From Callorhinus ursinus (Eukaryota > Chordata > Mammalia > Carnivora > Otariidae), in NCBI RefSeq assembly GCF_003265705.1, contig NW_020312966.1, positions 23,295,962-23,359,961 on the forward strand: DNA of 64,000 nucleotides. The letters are read 5' to 3'. Made by a program: the position numbers and the translations under genes. A model generated the notes under the pieces. That model searched no databases and was not told the origin of the DNA. It was given only the letters and a program-made list of their open reading frames with translations. Below, one piece after another: positions 33,104-45,445 of the stretch; within the stretch, counting starts at the first letter, position 1, and each line of letters starts with the position of its first letter.

Positions 33104-34222
33104 CCTTTAACCACCAAACAGACCTTCAAAATATCCGAATGGTGGCATGAAAAATGTTGACCCAGCTCACAATCTGCATTTAGTCTTTGGTTCAGAACTG
33201 CTCTCCCCAGCTATTTCTCTCACCTGATAACACCCTGTTTCTGACACTTCAGCTGCCAATAGGCTCCTCACTTCTTCATTTTTATCCTCTTGAAAATCTC
33301 AATATTTCTGAATCTTCACTCAAAATACATGCCCTTATTTATTCTTATTTCCCCTAGGGTCCAGAATGCATTTGGCCTCCCTGCCCTAAACCTCACCTTC
33401 CTTAGAAGACAGTTTTCACTAGGTTTTTCAGGCACTGAGGGAGGGAACAAGTATGTAGTGGACTGAGTGTCTTGCCCTAAGACGTATTTTTTGCAGCAAA
33501 GTTGGGATTGAGAATTGAAACCAACATAGTTTCCTGTGCTAACAAATTCTGAGACAAAGCGTACTTTCCCAACCCTGTGTGAAATAATCGTGGGACCAAA
33601 CAGACTTTCCAATTTCCTAAGTGTCCTAATTTCTTAATTTCCTATTTCCAGTTTTCTAACAGTAACAGGGCTCAGGCAAAAATAACAGCTATTTGGTCTA
33701 AGATATACTTATTCCTGGGTGGTAAACCAACTAAAATAGTTAACTTGTCAAAACTAACAGCTCACACATTAATTCTTACTTCAAGACCTTTACCTTACTG
33801 TGCCTACCATAAATGTCATAAATTCTGTCCAATTTCAACTATTAAAAGTACCCAGCTCAGGTCCCTAAATCCCTTTCAATATCCTTCCTTAATTCACTCC
33901 TATTACAATATTACTAAGACACAATCTTACATAGTGTCCCCCTTATTGCAGTAAATCTAATAAACTTAGCTTTGGTTGATCAACAGTTTTTTCTGGTGGC
34001 TTTTCCATAACCAACAAACACAAAGTGACCCCAAAATCAGTGTTTGTTTGTCTTCTCTACTACCCTAATTCCTTATCATATGGTCTTTTGTATTTAAAGA
34101 TAAAAGTTTCCCTTTAAAATGTGAACCTTATGTATTGCTGTTAAGATTTAACCTAAGTCTATTCATATATAGTATATATTTCACTGAATGGCACATGGTA
34201 CAGATTTTATTAATAACAGCAC
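33104..34222. other. Unique sequence, nothing recognised
   Basis: The 98-codon minus-strand frame at 33316-33612 shows no known domain. The stretch 33950-33985 (aataaacttagctttggttg) looks like a transposon or LTR edge but cannot be assigned. Confidence 0.35.
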
Positions 34223-34224
34223 TA

Positions 34225-34455
34225 ACAATAAAAGCAACTATCTTTTATGCATCTTCCAAGTTCGAGACACTTTATATGCATTATCTCATTTATTCCTAAC
34301 ACCCTGTCAGCAAGGCAAGTTATTTTCCCCAATTTTACGTGACAGAATTGAGTTTCAAAGAGGTGAAATAACTATCCTAAGCTCACACAGCCAGTAAGTA
34401 CTGGAGCTTGGATTTAAATCTACATGACCTGCCCCCAGAGCCCAGGTTCTTAAAT
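34225..34455 (-). mobile_element. MIR SINE, antisense
   Basis: The segment reads as reversed MIR: atgcattatctcatttattcc, ttttccccaattttacgtgaca, aagaggtgaaataactatcc, ctcacacagccagtaagt, ggagcttggatttaaatc. Confidence 0.82.
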
Positions 34456-34479
34456 GTGCTGTACTGTTTCGAATTTTAA

Positions 34480-34975
34480 AATAGCTCTGATGTGAAAAAG
34501 CATTCTTTTTCTACTATATAAAAATATATTAAAGGGGTGAAAATATCAGAAAACACATAGAACTTCTGGAGCAAAGACCTGGGTAAAATTTGCTGTGTAA
34601 GGATTAGATGGGGGCTTGCTAGTGAGGGAATAACAAAGGCAGAATTCTATTCTGGCCAGCTGAGGAGTAATAAAAATTTGGCAATTGAGGTGGAGAAATA
34701 GCAATTTTCATACTTTGCTGGTGGTATTATAAATTGGTAAAAAAACTCTATAGTACATGCGTTGGTAATGTCTAACAAAATTATACACATAAACACACAT
34801 GTTCTTATATACACATAAAACATAGCTGAAAAAATACATAAGAAAGGGAACAAGAAAGACTGGGAAAAAGGGATTGTGAAGGAAATCTCTTCACTGTATA
34901 ACTTTTACAAGTTTTGAATTTTAAATCATGTGAATGTATTCCTTATCAAAATATAAATATAATTTTAAAACAAAC
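34480..34975 (+). mobile_element. Old LINE-1 3' end, sense (tentative)
   Basis: A 3' motif, ttacaagttttgaattttaaatcatgtgaatgtattcc with an A/T-rich end, resembles L1M-type 3' UTR ends. Upstream, tttgctggtggtattataaa fits the L1 'gctggtgggaatgtaaa' region. Confidence 0.45.
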
Positions 34976-35925
34976 TACTGACTATTTCAAAAGACCTCTA
35001 CTCTGACCAGTTTAGATTCAAGAGTAACTGGTGGTTTTATACCCATGCTTCCAACCTGCTCAGTCCTGTTCCCAGCACTGCCTGGTACATATCTAATGGC
35101 TAAATTTCTTATAAATATAAAAATAATACAATTTCCTTAATCTGCAAATGTCAGCAAACCCCACTGGAACTTCAATCCATATATATGTTATACATATACA
35201 GCCTATTCTATTTTTATTTTAGTATCAGTATTTTTAAGAAATATTTTAATCTATTGCCTTACCAGATGCCCTCAACATTTGCAAAGAGCATGGGGCAGTG
35301 AAGGAATATGTTTTGTCAGTAGTTGAGTATTGTCTTATTTAAGAAATGAACTTTTCATAGATCTGAAATTTAAAATGTTTTTTTGAAGTGGAGGGAAATA
35401 ATTTACAAAGCCTGTGGAGACTCTGACTGTGTGTGAGTGAATGAAAGTAAGATGACTCAACTTCAGTGATAGAAGAGGCAGGATCTCCTTCAGCTCTGGA
35501 CTCATGTGTGGGAGGCAGCCACCCTTGGAGCGGCCACTTATGACAACCTCTTCCTCAATGTGGGAGATGCCACGGAGAATTTAGACAAGTGTGAGAACAC
35601 TTTGATATTTCCTCTCAGCCGTGGCTATGTGCCCTCTCAACAGGTGAGCAAGACTTTAAGTTAGAAGGAGGCAGGAGAGTGCCACTGGGCAACCCCAGAA
35701 TGCCCACCACAGTTTCGCCATTCAGAGGTCATGGGCCCACATGTGCCACAGAAGGGGAAGTTCATGTGAAACGCTAATACTGAGAGACCTCTGACACATA
35801 GGAGCCGAAATTCTTTGTGGGAGAGCACATTTCACTAACTCAGAGTTTGCAGCCCTAGAAAAATAGACCATCACTGATAGCCTTATATTACCCACCTAAT
35901 GGCATTATTAGACTTCATTGTCATC
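34976..35925. other. Unique sequence with a 63-codon open stretch
   Basis: Positions 35473-35661 (+) stay open between TAG at 35470 and TAG at 35662 and contain CAG|GTGAGC at 35641-35649, a good splice-donor match. No polypyrimidine acceptor precedes it and I recognise no protein, so I do not call an exon. Confidence 0.3.
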
Positions 35926-35929
35926 ATTC

Positions 35930-36125
35930 GTTACCATTTACTGTGTGCCTCTATATGCCAACCACAACAGTAGGAATTTTGCATACATTTTCTCTAACCA
36001 TCACAGTGACCCTAGATGGCAAATGCAATCTCTTCTTTTTCATGAGGAGAAACTGGGGCTCAGAAAGTTTAAGTGACCTACCAAGATTACCTGGTAGGGC
36101 TAAATGGGAACTCAGGCCATCCTGA
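35930..36125 (-). mobile_element. MIR SINE, antisense
   Basis: Reversed MIR landmarks: tttactgtgtgcctctatatgcc, tttctctaaccatcacagtga, gaggagaaactggggctcag, aagtttaagtgacctacc. Confidence 0.8.
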
Positions 36126-36936
36126 CTCCTTGTACTACAAGATCCCCTTGTAACTACTTAGATGGAATTATGTACAAAAAGATTAGCAAACCAAATAGCA
36201 TGAAACATACCTGAGGTCTACAAATGGTGTCAGTGGGTCTTACAATCTCTCAGCTTCCCACACTACACATCATCCCAGCTCACTCAGAGTCACCTGGCAA
36301 ACAGCAAGGGTTCCATGTCTCATCCATCATCCGCCCCCCTGTGCCTACAAAAATTCACCACTCCCCATTCTCAGAGTGGGATGAAGAGCTGTCTTCTAGC
36401 CAACTGTCTTTCTGTGTCATCCATACCCCCTCAGCTCCTCTGAACCACAACCTCCTTTAAAGCAGGTATGTCTCCCTAGCAGGCATCTTCTCAAGGATCT
36501 CTATTTTAGGGAAGCAGGAAGGGCAAAGAGTCTACTACCCAGAACATTTATTTTCTCCTGATGTGGACTTTCTCTTGGTCACAAGTCCATCTCAAGTAGA
36601 ACTGTTCTATACGGTATTTCAAGTCTGTATGTCTTGGATATCTCCCTCTCTTTTCACAACACACCTTCTGAACATCAGGCTTTCTCAAAGGAAGATGATA
36701 TGTCTCAAACTCATTAGGCATTCCCCTTCTTCACACTACGGGTTATAATGGTTTAGCAAGAACTGACAGGAAGAACGTGCATGTGTCAATAAAGGAGCTA
36801 GCGTCCTCCCTCTTGTTCAGCCGTGAACAACAACAGGGCAGCCACCTAAACCATGGCATGGAGCTCAACTGCCTCATGATCCAGAAAGACACATGGCTTC
36901 TGGTATCTATGGCCAAAAGGAAAAGTTACCGTTACT

Positions 36937-36938
<2 letters not shown>
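36126..36938. other. Unique sequence, nothing recognised
   Basis: Plus-strand frames at 36224-36460 and 36563-36748 have no recognisable domains. Confidence 0.4.

Positions 36939-36980
<42 letters not shown>
36939..36980. repeat. (CA)n microsatellite
   Basis: About 18 AC units with one aaac interruption near the end. Confidence 0.96.
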
Positions 36981-37019
36981 CAACTCTTATCCATTCTATA
37001 GGCTTTAGGAGCCAAATTT

Positions 37020-37265
37020 TACCCTTTTTTTGGAGAAACTTTCTCTGACTTACCTCTCCCTAAGCTGAACTTTCTATCCTCTGAACAAATGACAGATGAC
37101 AGTATTTATTGTCTATGCCTGTTGGCACTTGACATATACAATATTATTTTCACACAATTAGTAGCTTCTTAAACTACACTATAAGTTCCTTGGGAATAGG
37201 AACTAAATTTTGTCTATGACACCCAGAATGATGCTTTTCCCAAGGCAGACATTCATGAAGAAAAA
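37020..37265 (+). mobile_element. L2-like LINE 3' fragment, sense (tentative)
   Basis: The order ttctctgacttacctctccc, tatttattgtctatgcctg, actataagttccttgggaatagg and gacacccagaatgatg follows the L2 3' region, diverged. Confidence 0.5.
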
Positions 37266-37269
37266 GTTT

Positions 37270-39535
37270 AAACATAAAACAATACTTTTAAACTAAAGTT
37301 TTAAAATGTAAACATTATCATGAATATTGTATCCCTTCAAGGTTATACTTGAGTGTTATACACTTATTCAAAGATATTTCTATTAACTCAATACAGGCAT
37401 GATAACCCTCTTGTTTCATTACCCTCATATTATTTTAAATTTATTCAAAAAATAAGTGTCATAAATTACCATGAGCTAGGAATTTGATAGATACTGAAGA
37501 CTCAAAGTAGAACAAAGCACCAAACAACAAGAAACCTATAAGTTATACGAAGGAAGAAGCCATACATGAAGATGTACTATAAGAGATATGTGGGAAAACT
37601 GAGGTGTGAACCACAATCAGTAGCAGCCCAGAGCAGGCCCATGTCACTATGATCTTTTAGTGACATCCAAGCCAGCTGCAAAGTGCAGTCCTCTCCAGGA
37701 GCTTCTAGGACAAGTACAACTTTTATAGAGAGAGAAAGGGAGGGCATTTCAGAAAAGACAACAGCCTATCCAAACATTGTAAGCAGGCAAGACTCATGGT
37801 GTGCTTGAGAAAAGCAAGAGGCTGGAGCTAATCTTAATCCTTTGAGGATAGATTTAATTCTATTTTAGAACCTGTCAAAGATTTTTCAAAGCCAAGTCTG
37901 AAGGACAAAACAGTAGATAAACGCTTGGGAAGACCATCTGGGCTAATGGGTCATGAACTTGCTCTGGGGGAGTGTCTAAGATAGAATTAACAGATTTGAA
38001 CACCACCACAAATAGTTACTTAAGGGTATAAAGCTCTCTTTGATGCATACATTTTGTTAAGTCTGTTTGAAAATTAATCTTAACTTCTTCCAATCCAAAC
38101 TTCCTATTTATCATTCAACTAAAGAATTAGTGATTTGTGAAGAGTAGAAGTTAATAAAATCCTGACTTCAAATTATGTTTGACATTATTGGCCCAAGTAC
38201 TATAAAGACATAACTCTGTGGTGTTGGGTTAAACAACTGGAAACTATTAGAAATAAGAGCACATTTTTTTCTTTTGGTATCAAACTATATATTACTTATA
38301 GCTAAAGGCAAAGAAATAAAATGTTTTCAACTTTTTCTAGGATCATTTATAAGGTTTTATCCCATGCTATATTTTTAGTGATTTTATTGGATCTTGCCAA
38401 AAGAATAAGCGTATTATTGTCAAAAAGCCAAATTAACCTTTTAGTCTTTTGATCATCAAATAACTAAATGTTTATGGTAGAAGGTGTGGAAAATACTGGA
38501 AAGCCCAAAGGAAAAGGATAAAAATTACCTATGACTCTTACTACATTTATTATTCTGGTAAATGTCTCTCTGGGTCATTTTTCCACTCATTTTTTTTTCT
38601 ATTCTAGTCCATTTTTTTTCAAAATTATAATCATTACATAGATGTTTTGTATCATAATTATTTTGCTTAATAATATATGAATATTGACCACTAGAAATTT
38701 AAATTTAGTTTTTTCCAAATAAGAAAGCAAAAGAAAAAAGTGATCAATTTGGCATAGAGTATCATTTTTTTTCAATATTGAGGAATAATCAACATGGCTT
38801 CACTAACCATGATGCCCTGCTTGGCAAGCATGCTCTGTGGGGACAGTTTATTTGGTGAGACCCACCACAGACTTAAGATAACTAACTCCAAATGGATCCT
38901 TTGTTTTATTCCATAAAAATAAAAGTTTCTTACTTTTAATGGCATGCAGATTTAATTTCTTTCATACTGCCTTTCACTGGAATGCCATTCAATACAATGG
39001 TCACAAAGACCACCAGCACACATTTGGCCTTCCTTCAGGCAAGGCCTGCTTTGTTGCTGAAAGGTAATTTTCCCTGTAAATTCTGTTTTATGTCATTGGT
39101 GGGGGGAAATGCAAACAGATACTAAAGCATTTAATGGGGAAAAAATGATTTCCATGGAATTAGCCAATATTTGAAGAATTTCAAGAAAGAAAAAAAATCA
39201 GGAATAAAGTTTTAACTCACTGAAAGAGATAAGAAAATTAATTGAAATGCTGAATCAAGTACACTGATGTCAAATCACAATTTATGTTAGAGATGTAAAA
39301 GATACCGGAAGACCCAAATAAAAAGAATAAAACCCAACCCTGACTCTTGCAACCATAACTTTGGTAAATGTCCCTCCCAATCTGAGATGCCTGGGGTCTA
39401 CCCAAACTATCACATGGGGTAGAATCCATCTTCCAAGACAGGTTTAGGGCAGTGATTTTCACACTACAGATCACACCCCTTAGGTAGATGGTAAAACCAA
39501 CTTAGCATATCACAGTTAGTATTTTAGAACCTGAA
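37270..39535. other. Mostly unique; first copy of a 32-bp direct repeat at 37654-37685
   Basis: The 32-bp stretch starting cttttagtgacatcc and ending gcaaagtg recurs perfectly at 40427-40458. Positions 38475-38580 and 39285-39385 resemble each other (aaatactggaaagcccaaa versus agataccggaagacccaaa; ggtaaatgtct versus ggtaaatgtcc) and are probably two old copies of one interspersed repeat. No gene is seen. Confidence 0.6.
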
Positions 39536-39550
39536 ATAGAATAAAATAGA

Positions 39551-39781
39551 GGAGTGCCTGACGGTGGCTCAGTCAAAGTTGAGCATCTGGCTCTTGATTT
39601 CAACTCAGGTCATGATCTCAGGGTAGTGAGATCGAGCCCCTGATGCACTCAGCGGGGAGTCTGCTTGACCCTCTCCGTCTGCTCCTCCCTGTTCTACCCC
39701 CTCCCCCTAACCCCCACCCAATCATGCGCTCGTGCTCTCTCTCTCTTTCAAATAAAAAATAAATAAAACCTTTTTTAAGTT
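39551..39781 (+). mobile_element. CAN-SINE, sense, diverged
   Basis: Head ggagtgcctgacggtggctc (with an insertion), body gagcatctggctcttgattt, CT/C-rich zone, AATAAAAAATAAATAAAACC tail. Target duplication tagaataaaataga at 39537-39550 and 39782-39795. Confidence 0.9.
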
Positions 39782-39795
39782 TAGAATAAAATAGA

Positions 39796-41307
39796 AAATA
39801 TTAGAGTGAATTGCACAATGTAAGAGTAAATATAATTTCTAAAACATTTGTTTCAGGTTTGTATGCCAGTGGGTAGGTAGATCCTGAGTAGGTCTCATTT
39901 TAAATGTTCAAAATTCCCTGCTCGGAGCAGAGCTTTCCAAGTGCCATCCTATTGATGGGCTCACAATGGATTACATTTAAATGGGACACACTGATTTCAC
40001 CAGCTCTCAGGGTAGCTGACCAGGGCCCAAGTTTGTGGGAACCCCCAGAACAGTTCCCTGAAGGGGTGAGGCGTTATCTGGGATTCTCAGAAGACACCGA
40101 GAGTGCAGAAAGGACTGTTGGTCATGTGGCCGTCCTTGCTGGCAGCACACACAGCAGGGTCATCCAGAACATGCAGCTCACCCACAATGTTCTGGCTCTG
40201 GCCAAGACGTCCATCTGGATAACTAGTTCTGTAACCAGCTGAGATCACACCACTGCCATTGTCCCGGGGAGAACTAAAGGAGTTAATTTTTTAGGTTCTC
40301 AAGAATCAGAAAATGTGGCTCAAAATAAGGTAGGTGTGCAATTGGGGCAGGATGTCCCAGGAAAGATCTCCAAATCTCTGTGTTCATATATATTAAGCCT
40401 ATCTATCCTTTTGCAATAGACATGCCCTTTTAGTGACATCCAAGCCAGCTGCAAAGTGACTGCTTTAACAATCACGTGGGTCATCTGCAAATTAAGTTTG
40501 ATCTTTATTTTGGAAAACTTATTATAAAAATTCTATGATAAAATTCAAAATTCATTCACATTATCATAAGATATTTCATCCTTACATTTCATATTTGAAA
40601 TAGGAAGAATATTTGACTCTACATAAAATGTCAAATGTTATACATTTTTAAATGGTTGTAAAAATGGCTTTAAATTTTATATCACCTACTTGTGCAAAAT
40701 AATTCTTAAGAATGCAGAAAGAATTATTAAGAACTCAGAAAGATCACTGTTAAAGACTTTTAATCAAAAGCTTCATTAACCATTTCAAACTGATATGAAA
40801 TGGTAATGTTCACAGAAGCAAGCTCAAACAATATTATCATTAAAATTTTTGAGCAGAAATTAATTAAATTTTATATAAATTCACTAATTAGCATTTTTGG
40901 TTTTGTTTTTACAGCATAATGACCTACAATATAAAGGAAATACAATGCACTTTTCAAACCAAACCCCATCAACCATCAAATCAAAATACTTAAAATATAT
41001 AAAATTATATATATATAAGGTGATTTTTTTGTAGAGAATGATATCATGTAACTAAAGAATAACTGGAACAAGTCACTGCTGCCCAGTTTCTCCTCTTCTT
41101 TTTATCATGCTGAAGATCAATGCAAGTTAATTTGAACAAGGCTCAGAACATATCACTGATAGCCATATAGGTGCTGCAGAGGGGAGAGGATAAAACTGAA
41201 ATGGGCTGGTCTTTCACAAAGAACTGCAAATGGGCATTGCCACCACCCACCAATGCAATTGATGATCTTTGTAGCTTATTCAGAACAACCTTTTACAGCA
41301 AAGTTTT
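39796..41307. other. Unique sequence; second 32-bp repeat copy at 40427-40458
   Basis: The 112-codon plus-strand frame at 39904-40242 is the longest in this part but matches no domain I know. AT-rich sequence follows at 40480-41040. Positions 41080-41290 are repeat-free. Confidence 0.4.
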
Positions 41308-41825
41308 TGTGATGGTTAATTTTACATGTCAACTTGACTGAGCTGATGGATGCCCAGAGAGCTGGTAAAATATTATTTCTGGGTGTGTCTGTGGGTGAGT
41401 CCAAAAGAGATGAACATTTGAATCCATAGACTGGGTAAAGAAAGTCACCCTCACCATGTGGGTGAAACATCACCTCATCTGTTAATGGCCTAAAACAGAA
41501 TCAAGAAGATGGGGGGAGGTCCAATTCACTTTCTCTGCTTGAGCTGGGATATCCACTTTGTCCTGCCCTCTGCCATCGGGAATCCTGATTCTTGGGTCTT
41601 CAGATTCAGACTAGGGCTTATACCATTGGTTCCCCCTGCTTGTCAGGGCTTCAGGTATTGGCTAGAAACCTATCACTGGGTTTTCTGAGTCTCCAGCTTG
41701 CAGATGGCAGACTGTGGGACTTCTCAGTCTCTGTAACTCATGAGCCAATCTCTCGTAATAAATATATTTCTATATGTCTGTATACGTTGTATTGGTTCTG
41801 TTTTTCTGGAGAACCTTAATAAGGT
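41308..41825 (+). mobile_element. LTR-like interspersed repeat, sense
   Basis: Begins tgtgatggttaattttacatgtcaacttgac and ends attggttctgtttttctggagaacctt, with an AATAAA at about 41757. This is a widespread mammalian repeat of about 500 bp with TG start and LTR-like polyadenylation signal; I do not name the family. Frames on both strands across it are incidental. Confidence 0.7.
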
Positions 41826-41829
41826 TCTG

Positions 41830-42830
41830 TAATTGATGTGGCTGACCTAGTGGACCCACTTGGGCACCAGCCCAGGTGGAGTTGACAATCATCAGAGTGT
41901 CTGCAATACTTGGAGACAGACATCCTTCACTAGAGACTGCAGAGTAGGCACCTGCCATTTTACTTGTGGACTGGGAATGGTTTCCCTCTCATTTTACATA
42001 CTTGTTCTTTGTCATAAGTCATGTTCTGTGTATTCAGACCATGAGTTTCAAGAGAAGGAGCTGTTTCACCAACATCTAATAGGTGCACAATAAACATGTA
42101 TGGATAAACAAATTAATGGGACAATAGATTTCATCCATTCTAGTAAAAAGAGTAACTCCCTAACTGGCATCCAAGCTGGAAATGAATTCCCCACCACGAC
42201 CAATATTTGGCAGAAACATGAAAACTTTGACAAATTCTTGTGTAACACCCAAGGAACGCCAAGCTGCCATGCGTTCATCCATGCACACATTACATGGTAG
42301 GCACCACAACAAGCATTCTCCTCATGGGTAGCAAATGACAGAAAGTGAGGAGACAGCTTCTGCCCTTTACTTCACCTTGACTGCAAAGCCTGAATTCCCA
42401 ATCTGCCTTCGCTTTTCCACCCACTATAGTTCTGGGTAAACAATGATACACCGTGTAAGAAAAAGATCCAGTATAATTTGGAGACTGTGGGCCTCGGTGT
42501 TTCTTGACTAAGAGAACCGCATCCTAAGCTCTCTGGGGGCTTCCATTGTTTTAACGGCTTCTATTTTTTCATTTCTCCCCCTGCCCCATTAGCCCCTAAT
42601 ATAATATAAAGAAAGGACACTCCCAATATGTGATGGAGTCAAACTATCTGCCTAAAACAAAAAAGTGCGGGAAACAAACATCAGTTGAATCAGTAGGGAA
42701 TTCCAGGAGGCTGTCCTTGCAGCTCTTACGAGTGGACAAAGGTGGCCCCCATCCTCTCAGGAGGTCTCCAGACTAGAGATGCTTCAAAGCAAATTCCCAA
42801 AACTCTGTCTTACAGGATAATATCTCTTAA
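41830..42830. other. Unique sequence, nothing recognised
   Basis: Short frames only. Positions 42040-42110 (ctaataggtgcacaataaac) could be a MIR or L2 end. Confidence 0.35.
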
Positions 42831-42839
42831 AGGAGATAA

Positions 42840-43300
42840 AAGTCACCCCCACCCCCGCCGCTCTTTATACCTTTTGACAGTATTTTGGAAACAGCATGGG
42901 AAGTGACTCGCAGCTGAAAACCCATTTGCAGCATCACTGGGCCACTAAGGCAGCCCATTCCCAGCAGGCTTATTTGGAAAAATACGGCTTTACGTTTAAC
43001 CTGGTGAGCTGCATGCTTCTAATAACATCCGGCAGTCCATAGCCGATTTTGAATATGCCCCGGGTTCCGAGTGGATCATGGAACTAAATCATCTCTTATT
43101 CCAGCCTGCTCATTTTGAACCGACTCATTTTACAGTGTGGTTAGCATAGCCTTTCCAGTTAAGGATGATTGCTCAAAGCACTTAGGGCAATGTTGTCTTA
43201 GCACAGCATCTAGAGTGAGGCAGTTGACACAAATTGCATCATATGCTGCTTGAGATTTAGTGTTGTTACTGCCAGGAGAATATTTTTGCAAAGGTTACTG
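42840..43300. other. Candidate conserved non-coding block
   Basis: Repeat-free, GC-balanced sequence that keeps several CpGs (gtgactcgcagc, aatacggctttacgttt, acatccggc, agccgatttt, gccccgggttccgagtgg, gaaccgactc) in a region otherwise poor in CpG. It has no open frame of note. CpG retention suggests constraint, but this is inference without an alignment. Confidence 0.3.
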
Positions 43301-45100
43301 ATGTATAACAAAATAAAACATGCACCAAAACCAAACCCTCAATCAGCTTTCCTCTTTACTCCAAGATTCCAATTATATCACTTCCCTTAAATGTAGGCTA
43401 CTAACCAAAAAGACAATCAACAAAATCTGTATTTCTTAATTAATATCAAAAACCTCTGGTATAATAACCAAGAAAATACTGTCCATTGTACAAATCCTTT
43501 GTTGCCAAAATAAAGACAATTGGCAGTTCTAAGATTTCATACCAAAAGTGCTATTTGTTTGTTTTATACTTCTTACTCTGTACTAAACCTGTTAATTGTA
43601 GAGTTCGAAAAACAATTGCAATGATTCATTTGTTCTCTCTGTATTCTGTACTGAAGGGAAAAAAAGGATAACAGAAAGAATAAAGTCACTATAAATATAT
43701 GGAGGATATACCACCTATACTATAAGTGATCTCTGAGTAACAGAACATTCTGCTTTCATTTCCTGGAAGGATATTGTGCCGGAGGTCATAAACCTTAAAA
43801 CTGCCCAATTAGATTTTATACCAAGCAATACAATTTAGCCTTCTGTGGATCCATGAACTCTGGCTCCCCATGAATTAAATGGGCCTGCAAATCACTACAT
43901 ACAAGATAACTTGCACAGTGTGTATATATTCCTATTAATTACTTCTCCGACGCTAATATAATTAAGAACTGGTCCTAATATGTTGGGTCCTTATTTTAAT
44001 TGCAGTTCTACATCCTCTAATAATCTCAAAGAAAGCCCCTTTTGAGCTTATCTGGCTTAATGATCAGAACTTTCCTTTCTGTTTCTACAATTTCCATTTT
44101 AATTGCCCTGCTCTTTACAGGTCTAATTTTAGATGTAGTTGTAGTTAGGCATGGTTTTGGTGAGAGACGGTTTTTCTCTTCTAGAGAGACCCACCTATTC
44201 ACTGTTTTTCTCAGTGGGTATGTGGGAAGGATTCAAACAAAACAGATGCAACCAAGAATAAAGAGATTTCAGTTGTTGTCATAAATTGTCATCATTAGTA
44301 TGTTGATTACCTGTTACCTATAGTCATTTAATTGCACTGCTGGATATGACATAATAGTCTTCCAAAAGTGGTTAAGTGGGCCAGGAGGGCAATATACTGA
44401 ACAGCTTAGGTCTTTCTTCCAGGTCTGGGGTCATCAGGATCATCATATCTTCCCAGACTGTGGCCTCCTTCAGGTGAGGAGTGAACATCAGAGAATCCAC
44501 AAAAAGAAAAATATGCCACTAAAAAGGGAAATTTTCTCACCTCCAAACCATGATTGTGGTATATCTCTTTTTCTTTACTTTCTTTGAAAAGACAGCCTCC
44601 CAAACTTTCCAATGAGTAGGCTTAAATGGGTCAGTGAGTCTGTTCTGTTGAGATAACCTCTCAAACATTGGAAAACTATTCAATTTAACCCAAACCATCG
44701 AAGCTTCTAAAGTAACCTAAGCATACAAACACTCCTCTGGGAAGGTAAGTATTTCTAGTTCAAATTTCAGCCTTAAAAAGAATATATAGAGTAAAAGAAA
44801 AAAATCACTGATGATGGGGGAATAAATCCACAAATTTTTTTAAGATTATTAGTTTGGTATTAAATGAATTAAGACTAATTCTGGGACCAGTCTGATATTT
44901 TCTTTAAATCTTGTTTTCAAATCTTGCAAGATAACGTTTTGAAACAGTTTTTTTAAAAGAGCTAAAAAAATAAATCCCAAAAACTTAGAGAGCAATAATA
45001 TAGAAAGGATTATGTATGTGAGATTGTATGAAACCAGAACCTTAACATGAATATTCAAGATGATCCAGCGAAGACTAAATGAAAGGTATAAATGCATGCC
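43301..45100. other. Unique sequence, nothing recognised
   Basis: Frames at 43486-43671, 44042-44284, 44406-44612 and 44849-45097 lack recognisable domains. Confidence 0.4.
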
Positions 45101-45104
45101 ACAA

Positions 45105-45445
45105 AATAGGCGAACTTGAAAACATTACACCACGTGAAAGAAGCCAGTCACAAAAGACAACATTTTAAGTGACTCCATTTATAGAAAATGTCCAGAATAG
45201 ACAAAGGCATAGAAATAGAAAGTGAATTAGTGTTGCAGGGTCTGGATGGGTGTTGGGATGACAAAGGGGAACAACAGCTAATGAGCACAGGATTTCTTCT
45301 CAGGGTGATGGAAATGTTCTAAAATTGATTATTGTGATGGAGGCACAACTCTGCAGATACATTAAAAGCCATCGAATGGTACACCTAAAATGGGTGAATC
45401 ACATGGTGTGCAAAATATGTATCAGTAAATCCGTGATGTTAAAAA
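45105..45445 (+). mobile_element. Old L1M-type LINE-1 3' end, sense
   Basis: The order gtgaaagaagccagtcacaaaag, gactccatttatagaaaatgtcc, agaaatagaaagtgaattag, gtgatggaaatgttctaaaa, gtacacctaaaatggg follows the L1M 3' end. Confidence 0.8.

Noticed and set aside
39904..40242. 112-codon plus-strand frame in unique sequence
   Set aside because: No recognisable domain, no splice or promoter context. One such frame is expected by chance in 64 kb.
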